DNA of 64,000 bases, taken from Aequorivita echinoideorum (GTDB lineage: Bacteria > Bacteroidota > Bacteroidia > Flavobacteriales > Flavobacteriaceae). The translations under genes and the position numbers were made by a program. The stretch spans positions 682,001-746,000 of the forward strand of contig NZ_JAHCTB010000001.1 in NCBI RefSeq assembly GCF_018476645.1, given 5' to 3'. Below, in pieces: positions 1-8,420 of this stretch (the first letter of the stretch is position 1; each line of letters starts with the position of its first letter). Under the pieces are notes generated by a model, which saw only the letters and a program-made list of their open reading frames with translations, was not told the DNA's origin and ran no database searches.

Positions 1-80
1 TAATATTTTCGCTTTTGGGTGTTTTTATTTCGCTATATGCGGTTATAAAACAACTTCAGAATTTGAATAAAAAAGATTGA
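1..80 (+). CDS. AtpI/AtpZ-like protein, C-terminal end only
   Basis: A reading frame open from the window edge ends at the TGA at 78-80. The 26 visible residues start hydrophobic (IFSLLGVFISLYAVIKQL) and finish with a polar tail rich in Asn and Lys. A short protein with two membrane segments (AtpI/AtpZ type, an assembly or ion-handling helper) normally precedes atpB in Bacteroidota, and position and tail fit that. The stop codon overlaps the TTG start of the next gene, so the two are probably translationally coupled. Only the tail is visible, so the family call rests mainly on context. Confidence 0.45.
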   Translation, partial: IFSLLGVFISLYAVIKQLQNLNKKD

Positions 81-481
81 ATCTTTTGAAAATAGAAAAG
101 CCATTTTTTGGACCAGTATTATTGATTTTTGTCACGGCCGTACTTTTTTTCGTCCATAGACAAATAGTTTTAGGTATTTCTGAAGAATACACATTTTTTT
201 ATGATGTTTGGAAGATTTACCTTTTTCATTTCATAGTTACTTCACTTATTCTTTTGGTGCTTTATTTTGTTGGTAAAAAAGTCCCCGATTACGTTGGTTT
301 CACTTTTTTGGGATTTATTCTGCTCAAGATGGTCGCTGCGATTGCATTTTTAATTCCATTAATCAAAATGGAAAACGTTTCAAAAATTCCGGATTTTATT
401 TCATTTTTCGCACCGTATTTTATTTATCTTTTTATAGAGATTATACTCACATTGAGGCTTTTAAGGCAATCCTTAAAATAA
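77..481 (+). CDS. Small four-helix membrane protein upstream of atpB
   Basis: This 134-residue protein has about four hydrophobic segments (near residues 12-30, 45-65, 75-95 and 108-127) and a short basic tail, so it is an inner-membrane protein. It starts at a TTG overlapping the stop of the preceding AtpI/AtpZ-like gene. A small membrane protein of unknown role (DUF6168-like) often sits here in flavobacteria. Its place in front of atpB suggests a link with ATP synthase assembly or expression, but nothing in the sequence shows a biochemical role. A separate promoter-like box lies downstream at 551-558, so atpB need not depend on this gene's transcript. Confidence 0.6.
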   Translation: MNLLKIEKPFFGPVLLIFVTAVLFFVHRQIVLGISEEYTFFYDVWKIYLFHFIVTSLILLVLYFVGKKVPDYVGFTFLGFILLKMVAAIAFLIPLIKMENVSKIPDFISFFAPYFIYLFIEIILTLRLLRQSLK

Positions 482-550
482 AATACACACTTTAACTTTA
501 TAAAATTTAAACATTCGTACCTGCCCCCTTTTTTTTATGGGTAAAAGTTG

Positions 551-558
551 TACTTTTG
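551..558 (+). promoter_or_regulatory. Predicted -7 promoter box for the atp operon
   Basis: The octamer TACTTTTG matches the Bacteroidota -7 consensus TAnnTTTG exactly and lies 42 bases before the atpB start. No clear TTG -33 box is seen at the expected distance. The leader would be about 35 bases long. Confidence 0.45.
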
Positions 559-599
559 CACAAATTTTAACGAGCACACTTTTTTATAGTTATTAACAT

Positions 600-1688
600 A
601 TGAGGCTTACTCAAACATTTATTGGCACCTTGGCATTCATCGCCGTTTTGTTGATGCCCTTTAAAGGTACCGCATCAGACCCACATCAGGAAGAAGGTGG
701 TGGAAAATTTGATCCCAAGGAATTGATTGACAGCCACGTTTGGGATTCCCACGAATTTCATATTGCAGATTGGTCCGGTCACCCAATAACGCTGGCTCTT
801 CCAGTGATACTATGGACAGATAATGGGCTCACTATATTTTCTTCAGCAGAATTTCATCACGATAATTCTGGTACGCACGTAGTTGAGGCAAACGGTCAGG
901 AGTTTGTAAGATACCGTGAGCATATATTTTATGCAGATCGCTTCAGCCAAGAAAAATTTCAGGAAACTAGTACTATGGGTCGTCCATTTCTTTATGAGGA
1001 CAGACCACTGGATTTTTCCATTACCAAAACTGTTTTCTCCATGATTTTGGTTTCGTTGATACTTTTATTGCTTTTCAGCGTTGCCGCAAGACATTACAAA
1101 AAGAACAAAATGGCACCAAAGGGTGTTTCAGGATTTTTGGAGCCGGTAATTATTTTTGTTCGTGATGAGATAGCTGTTCCAAATATTGGAAGCAAATATG
1201 TAAAATATATGCCCTTTTTGCTGACTACTTTTTTCTTCATCTGGGTAAACAATTTGGTAGGCCTTATCCCATTTTTCCCTTTCAGCGGGAACGTAACCGG
1301 AAACATCATTTTCACATTGATTATGGCATTGATTGTTTTCATCATTACAGTTTTCAGCGGAAACAAATATTACTGGAAACACATTCTCACGCCAGATGTG
1401 CCAAAAGCATTATATCCTATTATGATCCCAATTGAAATTATTGGGATGTTCACAAAACCCTTCGCACTTATGGTTCGTCTTTTTGCGAACATTACTGCTG
1501 GGCATATTATAATTTTGAGCCTTGTTGGTTTGATTTTTATTTTCGAAACCGCCGCCATTTCGCCGGTGTCCATAGTATTCGTTCTTTTCATGAGCGTGCT
1601 GGAACTTTTGGTTGCCGCACTTCAAGCTTATGTATTTACGTTGCTTGCGGCGCTGTTCATTGGTCAAGCGGTGGAGGAGCATCATTAA
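600..1688 (+). CDS. atpB: F1Fo ATP synthase subunit a
   Basis: Subunit a forms the two proton half-channels of Fo next to the c ring. The 362-residue protein has an N-terminal signal-like segment, then a polar region of over 100 residues (about 25-135) typical of the long Bacteroidota form, then the membrane helices. The essential channel arginine is Arg293 in the motif ALMVRLFANITAGH; the last helix carries a conserved Gln in ALLAALFIGQAVEEHH. The gene opens the structural part of the operon and is followed 35 bases later by atpE. The long polar N-terminus is a lineage feature, not a fusion. Identification is secure. Confidence 0.97.
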   Translation: MRLTQTFIGTLAFIAVLLMPFKGTASDPHQEEGGGKFDPKELIDSHVWDSHEFHIADWSGHPITLALPVILWTDNGLTIFSSAEFHHDNSGTHVVEANGQEFVRYREHIFYADRFSQEKFQETSTMGRPFLYEDRPLDFSITKTVFSMILVSLILLLLFSVAARHYKKNKMAPKGVSGFLEPVIIFVRDEIAVPNIGSKYVKYMPFLLTTFFFIWVNNLVGLIPFFPFSGNVTGNIIFTLIMALIVFIITVFSGNKYYWKHILTPDVPKALYPIMIPIEIIGMFTKPFALMVRLFANITAGHIIILSLVGLIFIFETAAISPVSIVFVLFMSVLELLVAALQAYVFTLLAALFIGQAVEEHH

Positions 1689-1711
1689 TTTTTGTTTAAT
1701 TTATTTTTTAA

Positions 1712-1927
<216 letters not shown>

Positions 1928-1938
1928 TTTTAAAAACG

Positions 1939-1971
1939 CAACATTCCGTAGCGGTTGGCTGCGGGATGTTG
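1939..1971 (+). other. Stem-loop between atpE and atpF
   Basis: Ten pairs (CAACATTCCG with CGGGATGTTG, one T-G) enclose a 13-base loop, 11 bases after the atpE stop codon. Only a short T run follows, so full termination is unlikely. Partial termination, or protection of the 3' end of an atpE transcript, would both raise the amount of subunit c over downstream subunits. Confidence 0.6.
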
Positions 1972-2004
1972 TTTTAAACAAAAAGTTTTTCAAAAAAATA
2001 TAAA

Positions 2005-2496
2005 ATGAATATAGTAGCACCAGAGAGTTTAATATTTTGGACCACCATCATATTTTTATTGCTTTTGTTTCTTTTGCGAAAATTTGCTTGGAAACCCATT
2101 TTAGGAGCAGTTAGAACTCGTGAAACTTCCATCAACGATGCATTGGCAGCTGCCGAAAAAGCAAGGCTGGAAATGCAGAACCTTCACGCAGACAATGAAA
2201 AATTGTTGCAGGAAGCACGTGCCGAGCGCGAATTGATGCTCAAGGAAGCCAGAGAGCTAAAAACAAAAATGATCTCAGAAGCAAAAGATGAGGCAAAGGC
2301 CGAAGCAGATAAAATGGTTGCACAAGCACAGGCAGCTATTGAAAGCGAAAAGAAATCTGCCATTGCCGAAATGAAACAGCAAGTTGCAAGCCTTTCACTG
2401 GAAATTGCCGAGAAAGTGATGAAAAAGGAACTTTCCGATAAGGAAAAGCAATTGAAGCTTGTTGACGAAATGTTGGGCCAAGCCAAATTAAACTAA
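2005..2496 (+). CDS. atpF: F1Fo ATP synthase subunit b
   Basis: Subunit b is the peripheral stalk that holds F1 against the rotor torque. The 163-residue protein has one N-terminal membrane helix (about residues 8-25, with FWTTIIFLLLLFLLRKF) and then a long, highly charged coiled coil rich in Ala, Glu and Lys to the end, as expected for the dimeric stalk. The stop is six bases from the atpH start, indicating co-translation with its binding partner delta. Confidence 0.95.
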   Translation: MNIVAPESLIFWTTIIFLLLLFLLRKFAWKPILGAVRTRETSINDALAAAEKARLEMQNLHADNEKLLQEARAERELMLKEARELKTKMISEAKDEAKAEADKMVAQAQAAIESEKKSAIAEMKQQVASLSLEIAEKVMKKELSDKEKQLKLVDEMLGQAKLN

Positions 2497-2502
2497 CAAA
2501 CT

Positions 2503-3042
2503 ATGAGTAGCAGAGCAGCTATTAGATACGCTAAAGCAATATTGCATACCGCAAATGAAAACAACACACAATCGGTTGTCTTTGAGGATATGCAATCTGT
2601 TCAAAATACCATTGAGGCTAGTCGCGAATTGCAAGCTGTGCTGCAAAGCCCAGTTATTAAAGCCCACGATAAAAAAGAAGCTTTGCTGAAAATTTTCAGT
2701 GGGCAATCGGCCGCAACGCATTCATTAATCAAAATATTGGTGGATAATAAACGTACTTCTTTGCTAGCCAATGTTGCAAAGAGCTATATAGATCTTTATA
2801 ATGAAGAACAAGGCGTAAAGGTAGCGACGGTTATCACGGCAGTTCCACTTTCCTCAGAACTTGAATCAAGGGTAATGGCAAAAGTGAAGCAATTGACCAA
2901 TAGTGAAAAAGTAACGCTTCAAAATGAAATTGACCCAGAAATCATAGGAGGATTTATCCTTCGCGTGGGCGATATTCAATACAACGCAAGCATTGCGAAC
3001 CAATTAGGAAATTTAAAAAGAGAATTCAGTAAATCAATATAA
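2503..3042 (+). CDS. atpH: F1Fo ATP synthase subunit delta
   Basis: Delta (the OSCP homologue) joins the top of the alpha3-beta3 hexamer to the b stalk. The 179-residue length is usual. The helical N-terminal domain (residues 1-105, starting MSSRAAIRYAKAIL) and the conserved C-terminal signature (residues 146-165, IGGFILRVGDIQYNASI) are both present. It lies directly behind atpF. The following 62-base spacer before atpA is unusually long for this operon and contains A-rich repeats. Confidence 0.95.
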   Translation: MSSRAAIRYAKAILHTANENNTQSVVFEDMQSVQNTIEASRELQAVLQSPVIKAHDKKEALLKIFSGQSAATHSLIKILVDNKRTSLLANVAKSYIDLYNEEQGVKVATVITAVPLSSELESRVMAKVKQLTNSEKVTLQNEIDPEIIGGFILRVGDIQYNASIANQLGNLKREFSKSI

Positions 3043-3104
3043 TGTTGAAAGATTTTGAATTTAGGCTTAAATCTAAAATCACAAATCGAAAATCGTAAAT
3101 CAAA
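3043..3104 (+). repeat. A-rich degenerate heptamer spacer between atpH and atpA
   Basis: The spacer is built from near-copies of AAATCnn (aaatcta, aaatcac, aaatcga, aaatcgt, aaatcaa) running up to the atpA start codon. A 15-base piece (AAAATCGTAAATCAA, 3089-3103) recurs exactly at 25683-25697. It looks like a dispersed simple repeat rather than a protein site. Confidence 0.5.
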
Positions 3105-4685
3105 ATGGCAGAAGTAAAACCAGCTGAAGTATCAGCAATATTAAAGCAACAACTTACAGGCTTTGAAGCATCTGCTTCCCTGGATGAAGTAGGAACTGTA
3201 CTTACCGTAGGTGACGGGATTGCCCGTGTTTACGGCCTCTCAAACGCGCAATACGGTGAATTGGTTGCCTTTGAAAGCGGTCTGGAAGGTATTGTACTTA
3301 ACCTTGAAGAGGATAATGTAGGTATTGTACTTTTAGGCCCATCAAAAGGGATTAAAGAAGGTTCTACAGTTAAACGTACGCAACGTATTGCTTCACTTAA
3401 AGTTGGTGAAGGTATTGTGGGGCGCGTAGTAAATACATTAGGTCAGCCAATTGACGGTAAAGGACCTATTACCGGCGAAACTTACGAAATGCCCCTAGAG
3501 CGTAAAGCTCCTGGAGTTATCTACCGTCAGCCGGTAACTGAGCCGCTTCAAACTGGAATTAAGTCAATCGATGCGATGATTCCCGTAGGCCGTGGACAGC
3601 GTGAGCTTGTAATTGGTGACCGTCAAACAGGTAAATCTACCGTTTGTATCGATACCATTTTGAACCAAAAAGAATTTTACGACGCAGGTCAACCTGTGTA
3701 TTGTATCTATGTGGCGGTTGGGCAAAAAGCCTCAACGGTTGCAAACATTGCTCAAGTTCTTGAGGATAAAGGTGCTATGGCATACACTACTATTGTAGCG
3801 GCAAATGCATCAGATCCTGCGCCTATGCAGGTATATGCTCCATTTGCAGGTGCTGCAATCGGGGAATATTTCCGTGATACGGGCCGTCCAGCATTGATTA
3901 TTTATGATGATCTTTCAAAACAAGCGGTAGCATACCGTGAGGTGTCTCTTTTGCTTCGTCGTCCACCGGGACGTGAGGCGTATCCTGGAGACGTTTTCTT
4001 CCTTCACTCAAGATTGCTGGAGCGTGCCGCAAAGGTAATTGCTGATGATAATATTGCGAAGGAGATGAACGACCTTCCGGAAAACCTAAAACCAATAGTT
4101 AAAGGTGGAGGTTCGTTGACTGCCCTTCCTATTATTGAAACACAGGCAGGTGACGTTTCGGCGTATATTCCTACAAACGTAATTTCCATTACGGACGGAC
4201 AGATTTTCTTGGATGGGGATTTGTTCAACGCGGGTGTTCGTCCAGCTATCAACGTAGGTATTTCGGTATCGCGTGTGGGTGGTAACGCGCAGATTAAGTC
4301 AATGAAAAAAGTAGCGGGTACCTTGAAACTGGATCAGGCAGCTTTCCGTGAACTGGAAGCATTTGCAAAATTCGGTTCAGATTTGGATGCCGCAACATTA
4401 AATGTTATTGAAAAAGGAAAGCGTAACGTTGAAATCCTTAAGCAGGCGCAGAATGATCCATATACCGTGGAAGACCAAATTGCGGTTATCTATGCAGGTT
4501 CAAAAAATTTGATGCGTAACGTTCCTGTTGAAAAAATCAAGGAATTTGAAAGAGATTATCTTGAAATGCTTAACCTAAAGCACAGAGATACGTTGAACGA
4601 TTTAAAGGCCGGTAAACTAACGGACGACGCAATAGATGTATTGACGCAAACGGCAAACGAGCTTTCAGCGAAATATAAAAAGTAG
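3105..4685 (+). CDS. atpA: F1Fo ATP synthase subunit alpha
   Basis: Alpha carries the non-catalytic nucleotide sites and supplies the arginine finger to the catalytic beta subunit. The 526-residue protein shows the beta-barrel N-domain, the Walker A motif GDRQTGKS at residues 171-178 with Lys177, and the arginine finger Arg390 in ISVSRVGG. The C-terminal helical domain ends ELSAKYKK. Identification is secure. It is separated from atpG by an insertion with inverted repeats, and no atpD (beta) lies nearby, so the F1 genes are split across the genome. Confidence 0.98.
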   Translation: MAEVKPAEVSAILKQQLTGFEASASLDEVGTVLTVGDGIARVYGLSNAQYGELVAFESGLEGIVLNLEEDNVGIVLLGPSKGIKEGSTVKRTQRIASLKVGEGIVGRVVNTLGQPIDGKGPITGETYEMPLERKAPGVIYRQPVTEPLQTGIKSIDAMIPVGRGQRELVIGDRQTGKSTVCIDTILNQKEFYDAGQPVYCIYVAVGQKASTVANIAQVLEDKGAMAYTTIVAANASDPAPMQVYAPFAGAAIGEYFRDTGRPALIIYDDLSKQAVAYREVSLLLRRPPGREAYPGDVFFLHSRLLERAAKVIADDNIAKEMNDLPENLKPIVKGGGSLTALPIIETQAGDVSAYIPTNVISITDGQIFLDGDLFNAGVRPAINVGISVSRVGGNAQIKSMKKVAGTLKLDQAAFRELEAFAKFGSDLDAATLNVIEKGKRNVEILKQAQNDPYTVEDQIAVIYAGSKNLMRNVPVEKIKEFERDYLEMLNLKHRDTLNDLKAGKLTDDAIDVLTQTANELSAKYKK

Positions 4686-4696
4686 TTAGGAGTTCA

Positions 4697-5083
4697 GAGT
4701 TATGAGTTATGAGCGATTTGCACAAAAGTCCAATTCGAATAAAAAGTTTTGAATTTGCTTGTGAAATTGTTCATTTCTCTAGAATTCTAAAAGAAATGCG
4801 AGAGTTTGAAATCGCAAGCCAGCTACTTAGAAGTGGAACAAGTATTGGAGCCAATGTTCGTGAGGCGCAACGTGGCGTTAGTACCAAAGATTTTAAAAAT
4901 AAATTTTCAATAGCTTTATAAGAAGCTGACGAAACGGAATATTGGTTAGAACTTATTGAGGCGACAACTATGGGTATTCCGAATAATTTGAAAAGTAAGT
5001 GTGACGAGTTAATTCGAATTTTGGTTTCAATAATCAAAAACTCATAACTCATAACTCATAACTCATAACTCGTAACTCATAAC
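4697..5083 (+). mobile_element. Intervening-sequence-like element between atpA and atpG
   Basis: The left arm GAGTTATGAGTTATGAG (4697-4713) is the exact reverse complement of CTCATAACTCATAACTC, which occurs three times in overlapping register in the right arm (5041-5071). The right arm continues as six AACTCAT-type heptamers to about 5083. The arms enclose a four-helix-bundle ORF: its start codon ATG lies inside the left arm and its full-length stop TAA inside the right arm. This is the layout of bacterial 23S rRNA intervening sequences, where inverted ends pair and are cut by RNase III. Here it sits in an mRNA. Mobility is inferred, not shown. Confidence 0.6.
4709..5047 (+). pseudogene. Four-helix-bundle protein (S23/IVP family), broken by a stop codon
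   Basis: Residues 1-70 (from MSDLHKSPIRIKSFEFACEI, through SGTSIGANVREAQRGVSTKDF) match the intervening-sequence protein family (PF05635/TIGR02436). An in-frame TAA at 4919-4921 follows IAL, exactly where the family has Lys in the motif ALKEADETEYWL. The same frame continues EADETEYWLELIEA to a second stop at 5045-5047, giving 112 residues without the stop, the usual family length. One A-to-T change in a Lys codon explains the break. The biochemical role of the family is unclear; members form pentameric helical bundles. A 70-residue fragment may still be made. Confidence 0.75.
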
Positions 5084-5090
5084 TTGAGAA

Positions 5091-5966
5091 ATGGCAAACC
5101 TTAAAGAAATACGTAACAGAATATCATCCGTAGGTTCAACGATGCAGATTACCAGCGCCATGAAAATGGTTTCTGCCGCAAAGTTGAAAAAAGCCCAGGA
5201 TGCGATTACGGCAATGCGCCCCTATTCTGAAAAACTTACCGAGCTTTTGCAAAATTTAAGTGCTACGCTAGATGCAGACAGCGGCGGAAAATATTCAGAA
5301 GTGCGCGAAATCAATAGAGTTTTGGTAGTTGCTATTACCAGCAACCGTGGTTTGGCAGGAGCATTCAATACAAATGTTATCAAAGAATCCCGTAACCTTG
5401 CATCAAATGTTTATTCTGGAAAGCAGGTAGATTTTTTAACGCTCGGTAAAAAGGGAAATGACATTTTGAAGAAATCAGGTACCGTTTTTGAAAATAACAA
5501 TGCCATTTTTGATGACCTTTCATTCGAAAACACTTCAGAAATTGCTGAAAAACTAATGAAACTGTACACAGACTGGAAGTACGACAAAATCATATTAGTA
5601 TACAATAACTTCAAAAATGCTGCAACGCAAGTTGTGATGACGGAACAGTTTCTTCCCATTTTGCCTCCAAAACAAATAGAAGGTCAAGAAGTAAAAAAGA
5701 CCGAAACGTTCTACATTTTTGAACCTTCCAAAGAAGAAATTATTGAAGCATTGATCCCAAAAAGCCTAAAAACCCAGCTTTTTAAGGCTTTGCGTGATAG
5801 CGCCGCCAGCGAGCACGGTGCCCGTATGACGGCGATGCACAAAGCTACGGATAACGCAAAGGAGCTTCGCGATTCATTAAAACTTCAATATAACAAAGCA
5901 CGTCAAGCCGCAATTACGAATGAGATTCTTGAAATCGTTGGTGGTGCTGAAGCTTTAGCGGGATAG
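5091..5966 (+). CDS. atpG: F1Fo ATP synthase subunit gamma
   Basis: Gamma is the rotor shaft inside the alpha3-beta3 hexamer. The 291-residue protein has the expected N-terminal helix (MANLKEIRNRISSVGSTMQITSAMKMVSAAKLKKA), a central Rossmann-like domain (about 75-215), and the conserved C-terminal helix with DSAASEHGARMTAMHKATDNA. The start lies just after the heptamer repeats of the upstream element. It is the last atp gene here; a lipoprotein gene follows after 16 bases. Confidence 0.96.
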   Translation: MANLKEIRNRISSVGSTMQITSAMKMVSAAKLKKAQDAITAMRPYSEKLTELLQNLSATLDADSGGKYSEVREINRVLVVAITSNRGLAGAFNTNVIKESRNLASNVYSGKQVDFLTLGKKGNDILKKSGTVFENNNAIFDDLSFENTSEIAEKLMKLYTDWKYDKIILVYNNFKNAATQVVMTEQFLPILPPKQIEGQEVKKTETFYIFEPSKEEIIEALIPKSLKTQLFKALRDSAASEHGARMTAMHKATDNAKELRDSLKLQYNKARQAAITNEILEIVGGAEALAG

Positions 5967-5982
5967 GTAATAGAAATCTTTT

Positions 5983-7152
5983 ATGAAAAAATCTTTTTTA
6001 ATAATATTAAATATTTTACTTATCATTTCTTGTGATAAAAATAATGATGATAGTGAAAATAATAATGAACCCGATATTATTCAGGAATTAGCTATTTTAA
6101 ATACAAATACACCTACAAATATTACTGAAAGCTCTGCAACATTCGTAGGTAATATTATTAATGATGGCAATAGCAACATTTCTTCAAGAGGTTTCTGCTG
6201 GAGCGTGAATACAAATCCTACTGTTAATGATAATTTGGTAAATGCTACTGGTAGTGGATTGGGAATATATCAAGCAGATATTTCCTTATTATTACCTGAG
6301 ACCAGCTATAATGTAAGAGCTTTTGCAGTAAATGATATAGGTATTGCATACGGTAATAATATAAATTTTACAACAGAATCCGCAGATATACCCCCACCAC
6401 CTTTACCCACTATTGAATCACTTGTGCCCAAAAAAATATTGACTAGCAGGGTTGAATTAACCGCTATTGTTAATGATGTTCCAGGAAATATTGGTAACAA
6501 AGGATTTGTTATAGCAACCTTTGAAAATCCTACTTTAAATGATATAGTAATTAATGAAGGGGACAGTGGAATAGGCCAATATATTGTTACAGCTACAGAA
6601 TTAAGTCCAAATACTATTTACTATGCACGTCCGTACGTTAGAATAAATTCCAATCCTGTGTATGGTAATCAAGTAACTTTTAGGACTACAGGCTATTTTG
6701 GGTCTTCCGGAGGATATGTAGTTTTTGATAATGGAGAAATAGTAGATGGTTGGAGATTTTTAGAAGCATCTCCTGAAACTTTTGAAAATAAATGGGGATG
6801 TAATGGAACATTTATATCTGGCACTTCTTCGCAATTAGGTAAGGGTTTAGAAAATACCCTCAAAATAATTAATAATTGTAATATTTCAGACTGTGCTGCT
6901 AAAAGATGCTCAAATTATGTTTTTGGGGGTTATTCTGATTGGTTCTTAGGATCTACTCAAGAATTGGAGGTCACATTGATTTCTTTGGCAGATATTAATG
7001 CTCTTATAGACTATAATCAATATTGGACTTCGACACAGGCCAATGCTTTACAATCTTACTATGTTTCACCTTCATCAAACGGAGGTAATCCTTATACTGA
7101 AATTGACGATAAGGGGTATTCATTTTTGGTTATACCTATTAGAAGGTATTAA
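5983..7152 (+). CDS. Secreted lipoprotein with fibronectin-like repeats and a C-terminal DUF1566-like domain
   Basis: The N-terminus (MKKSFLIILNILLIISC) is a lipoprotein signal with the lipid-bearing Cys at residue 17, followed by an Asp/Asn-rich linker. Two related beta-sandwich-like repeats follow (about residues 38-130 and 140-232; shared pattern of a short beta segment, then RGFCW or KGFVI, then NPT-hND). The C-terminal 150 residues contain Cys pairs and FGGYSDWFLGSTQEL and QYWTSTQAN, which recall the DUF1566/Fib_succ_major-type domain of Bacteroidota surface proteins. Codon use is strongly A/T-rich compared with atpG, suggesting separate history. Function is unknown; surface adhesion or binding is a guess. 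Confidence 0.75.
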   Translation: MKKSFLIILNILLIISCDKNNDDSENNNEPDIIQELAILNTNTPTNITESSATFVGNIINDGNSNISSRGFCWSVNTNPTVNDNLVNATGSGLGIYQADISLLLPETSYNVRAFAVNDIGIAYGNNINFTTESADIPPPPLPTIESLVPKKILTSRVELTAIVNDVPGNIGNKGFVIATFENPTLNDIVINEGDSGIGQYIVTATELSPNTIYYARPYVRINSNPVYGNQVTFRTTGYFGSSGGYVVFDNGEIVDGWRFLEASPETFENKWGCNGTFISGTSSQLGKGLENTLKIINNCNISDCAAKRCSNYVFGGYSDWFLGSTQELEVTLISLADINALIDYNQYWTSTQANALQSYYVSPSSNGGNPYTEIDDKGYSFLVIPIRRY

Positions 7153-7245
7153 TTTTAGATTTTATAAAACCTTCAACTTTAATTAAAGCATTGGTGGATT
7201 TTTTTCTTAATCCTTTTAGCTATCTTAATTAAAAATAACTAACCA

Positions 7246-7779
7246 ATGAAAAATACATTGCTCATTCTATTGATTTTATGCGGCCTAACTGTAAGTTCCC
7301 AAAACCAAAAAGGAGCCATGGAAATTTCGATTTCAGTCTCACCATACCCGACCACAACAAACGGAGAAGACGATTTTGGCGCCATTGGCTTGGCGAGTTT
7401 TGAATATTTCATATCAAATAAAGTTTCGTTTTCCGCTAGTTTTTTTTCATCAAATAACACATTGATAAGCAACAATAGCAAAACTACCATCCACGGTTAC
7501 GGCTTTGTACCTTCCATTCACTATTATTTCATAAATAAAGAAAAATGGAATGTGCACGGGCAATTGGGGTATGGTTATGGTTTTGAAGACAGAACGCTGG
7601 GGAATATTCAGAATAGCGCCTTGTCCATTGTAAATGTTGGGCCGGGCGCGCAGTATAGAATTAGCGATAAACTTTATGCGAAAGTTTTTTTACCATATTT
7701 CAGTGCAAAAAACTTAACCCTTAATGTTGAAAGTGCTCGTGGTGTGGCTGTTTTCTTGGGTCTTACTTTTAAACTGTGA
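7246..7779 (+). CDS. Outer-membrane beta-barrel-like protein
   Basis: The 177-residue protein begins with a Sec signal peptide (MKNTLLILLILCGLTVSSQ, cleavage near residue 18-20). The rest alternates polar and aromatic residues in short strands separated by turns and ends in VAVFLGLTFKL, a pattern typical of eight-stranded outer-membrane barrels of Bacteroidota. No enzymatic motif is seen. It is probably a monocistronic gene. The exact family cannot be set from sequence alone. Confidence 0.65.
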   Translation: MKNTLLILLILCGLTVSSQNQKGAMEISISVSPYPTTTNGEDDFGAIGLASFEYFISNKVSFSASFFSSNNTLISNNSKTTIHGYGFVPSIHYYFINKEKWNVHGQLGYGYGFEDRTLGNIQNSALSIVNVGPGAQYRISDKLYAKVFLPYFSAKNLTLNVESARGVAVFLGLTFKL

Positions 7780-7842
7780 TAGTTTAATATTCAAAAGAGG
7801 TTGTATTTCGCCGTTCTTCAAAAATATTCGTAAATTTCCGGA

Positions 7843-8367
7843 ATGAGATTAAATATGAAATTTCTTTCGGTTGTGGCTTTATTACCAATCCTATTTGTTG
7901 GATTTGCCAATTGCGGCGGATCAAAAGCAAATTCTGAAGCCATAAATTTTCAAAAAAATCCACCTTTTAAAATTGCTGAAGTATATTACCAAAATTGGGT
8001 AGCCGGTGTTGAAGAAGGTGGTTCTGGAAAAAATGTCCACATCACCTTTTCTGAAATGGAAACTGGCGTAAAGATTCAAAGTATTTATTTCAACAATAAA
8101 ATACTTGAATTAAAGAATAATTCAGCAAAACCGATGGAATATATTGGTTTTCATAGAAATGAAATGCGAAGCGATGTTATTATGGACAGCGACCCAATGA
8201 AAGAGGCACAAAATACTCCTTCAGAAAAGAATATTTTCAGCCTTCAAAAAAATGAAGCGGTACTTTCCTATACATTTAAAGGCAAAACGGAATATTTCAA
8301 AATTTCAAACCTCCCTGAAAAAGAAATGATGGCATATCCGCAATCAAACCCCAATTCCCACGAATAG
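7843..8367 (+). CDS. Predicted lipoprotein of unknown function
   Basis: The protein starts MRLNMKFLSVVALLPILFVGFANC, a lipoprotein signal with Cys24; the second ATG at 7855 would give a more usual n-region. The mature part (about 150 residues) is beta-rich and polar, with no motif I recognise. The text around KNVHITFSEMETGVKIQSIYF recalls small Bacteroidota lipoproteins of unknown role. It lies alone between two unrelated genes. Function is unassigned. Confidence 0.6.
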   Translation: MRLNMKFLSVVALLPILFVGFANCGGSKANSEAINFQKNPPFKIAEVYYQNWVAGVEEGGSGKNVHITFSEMETGVKIQSIYFNNKILELKNNSAKPMEYIGFHRNEMRSDVIMDSDPMKEAQNTPSEKNIFSLQKNEAVLSYTFKGKTEYFKISNLPEKEMMAYPQSNPNSHE

Positions 8368-8382
8368 ATTTATAAACTTCTT

Positions 8383-8402
8383 ACAGGTTCTCAAAACCTT
8401 GT
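8383..8402. repeat. Short palindrome, ACAAGGTTTT family
   Basis: ACAGGTTCTCAAAACCTTGT is an imperfect inverted repeat 16 bases after a stop codon. On the other strand it reads ACAAGGTTTTGAGAACCTGT and shares its first 12 bases with the longer palindrome at 47879-47905. It may act as a weak terminator or be a dispersed repeat. Confidence 0.45.
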
Positions 8403-8420
8403 TGGTCTTCTTCCGTAATC

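Noticed and set aside
1094-1591. Several minus-strand ORFs opposite atpB
   Set aside because: Shadow frames of a conserved gene with no features of their own.
5983-7152. Transposon or prophage boundary after atpG
   Set aside because: Composition differs, but there are no repeats, integrase or transposase to support a mobile unit.
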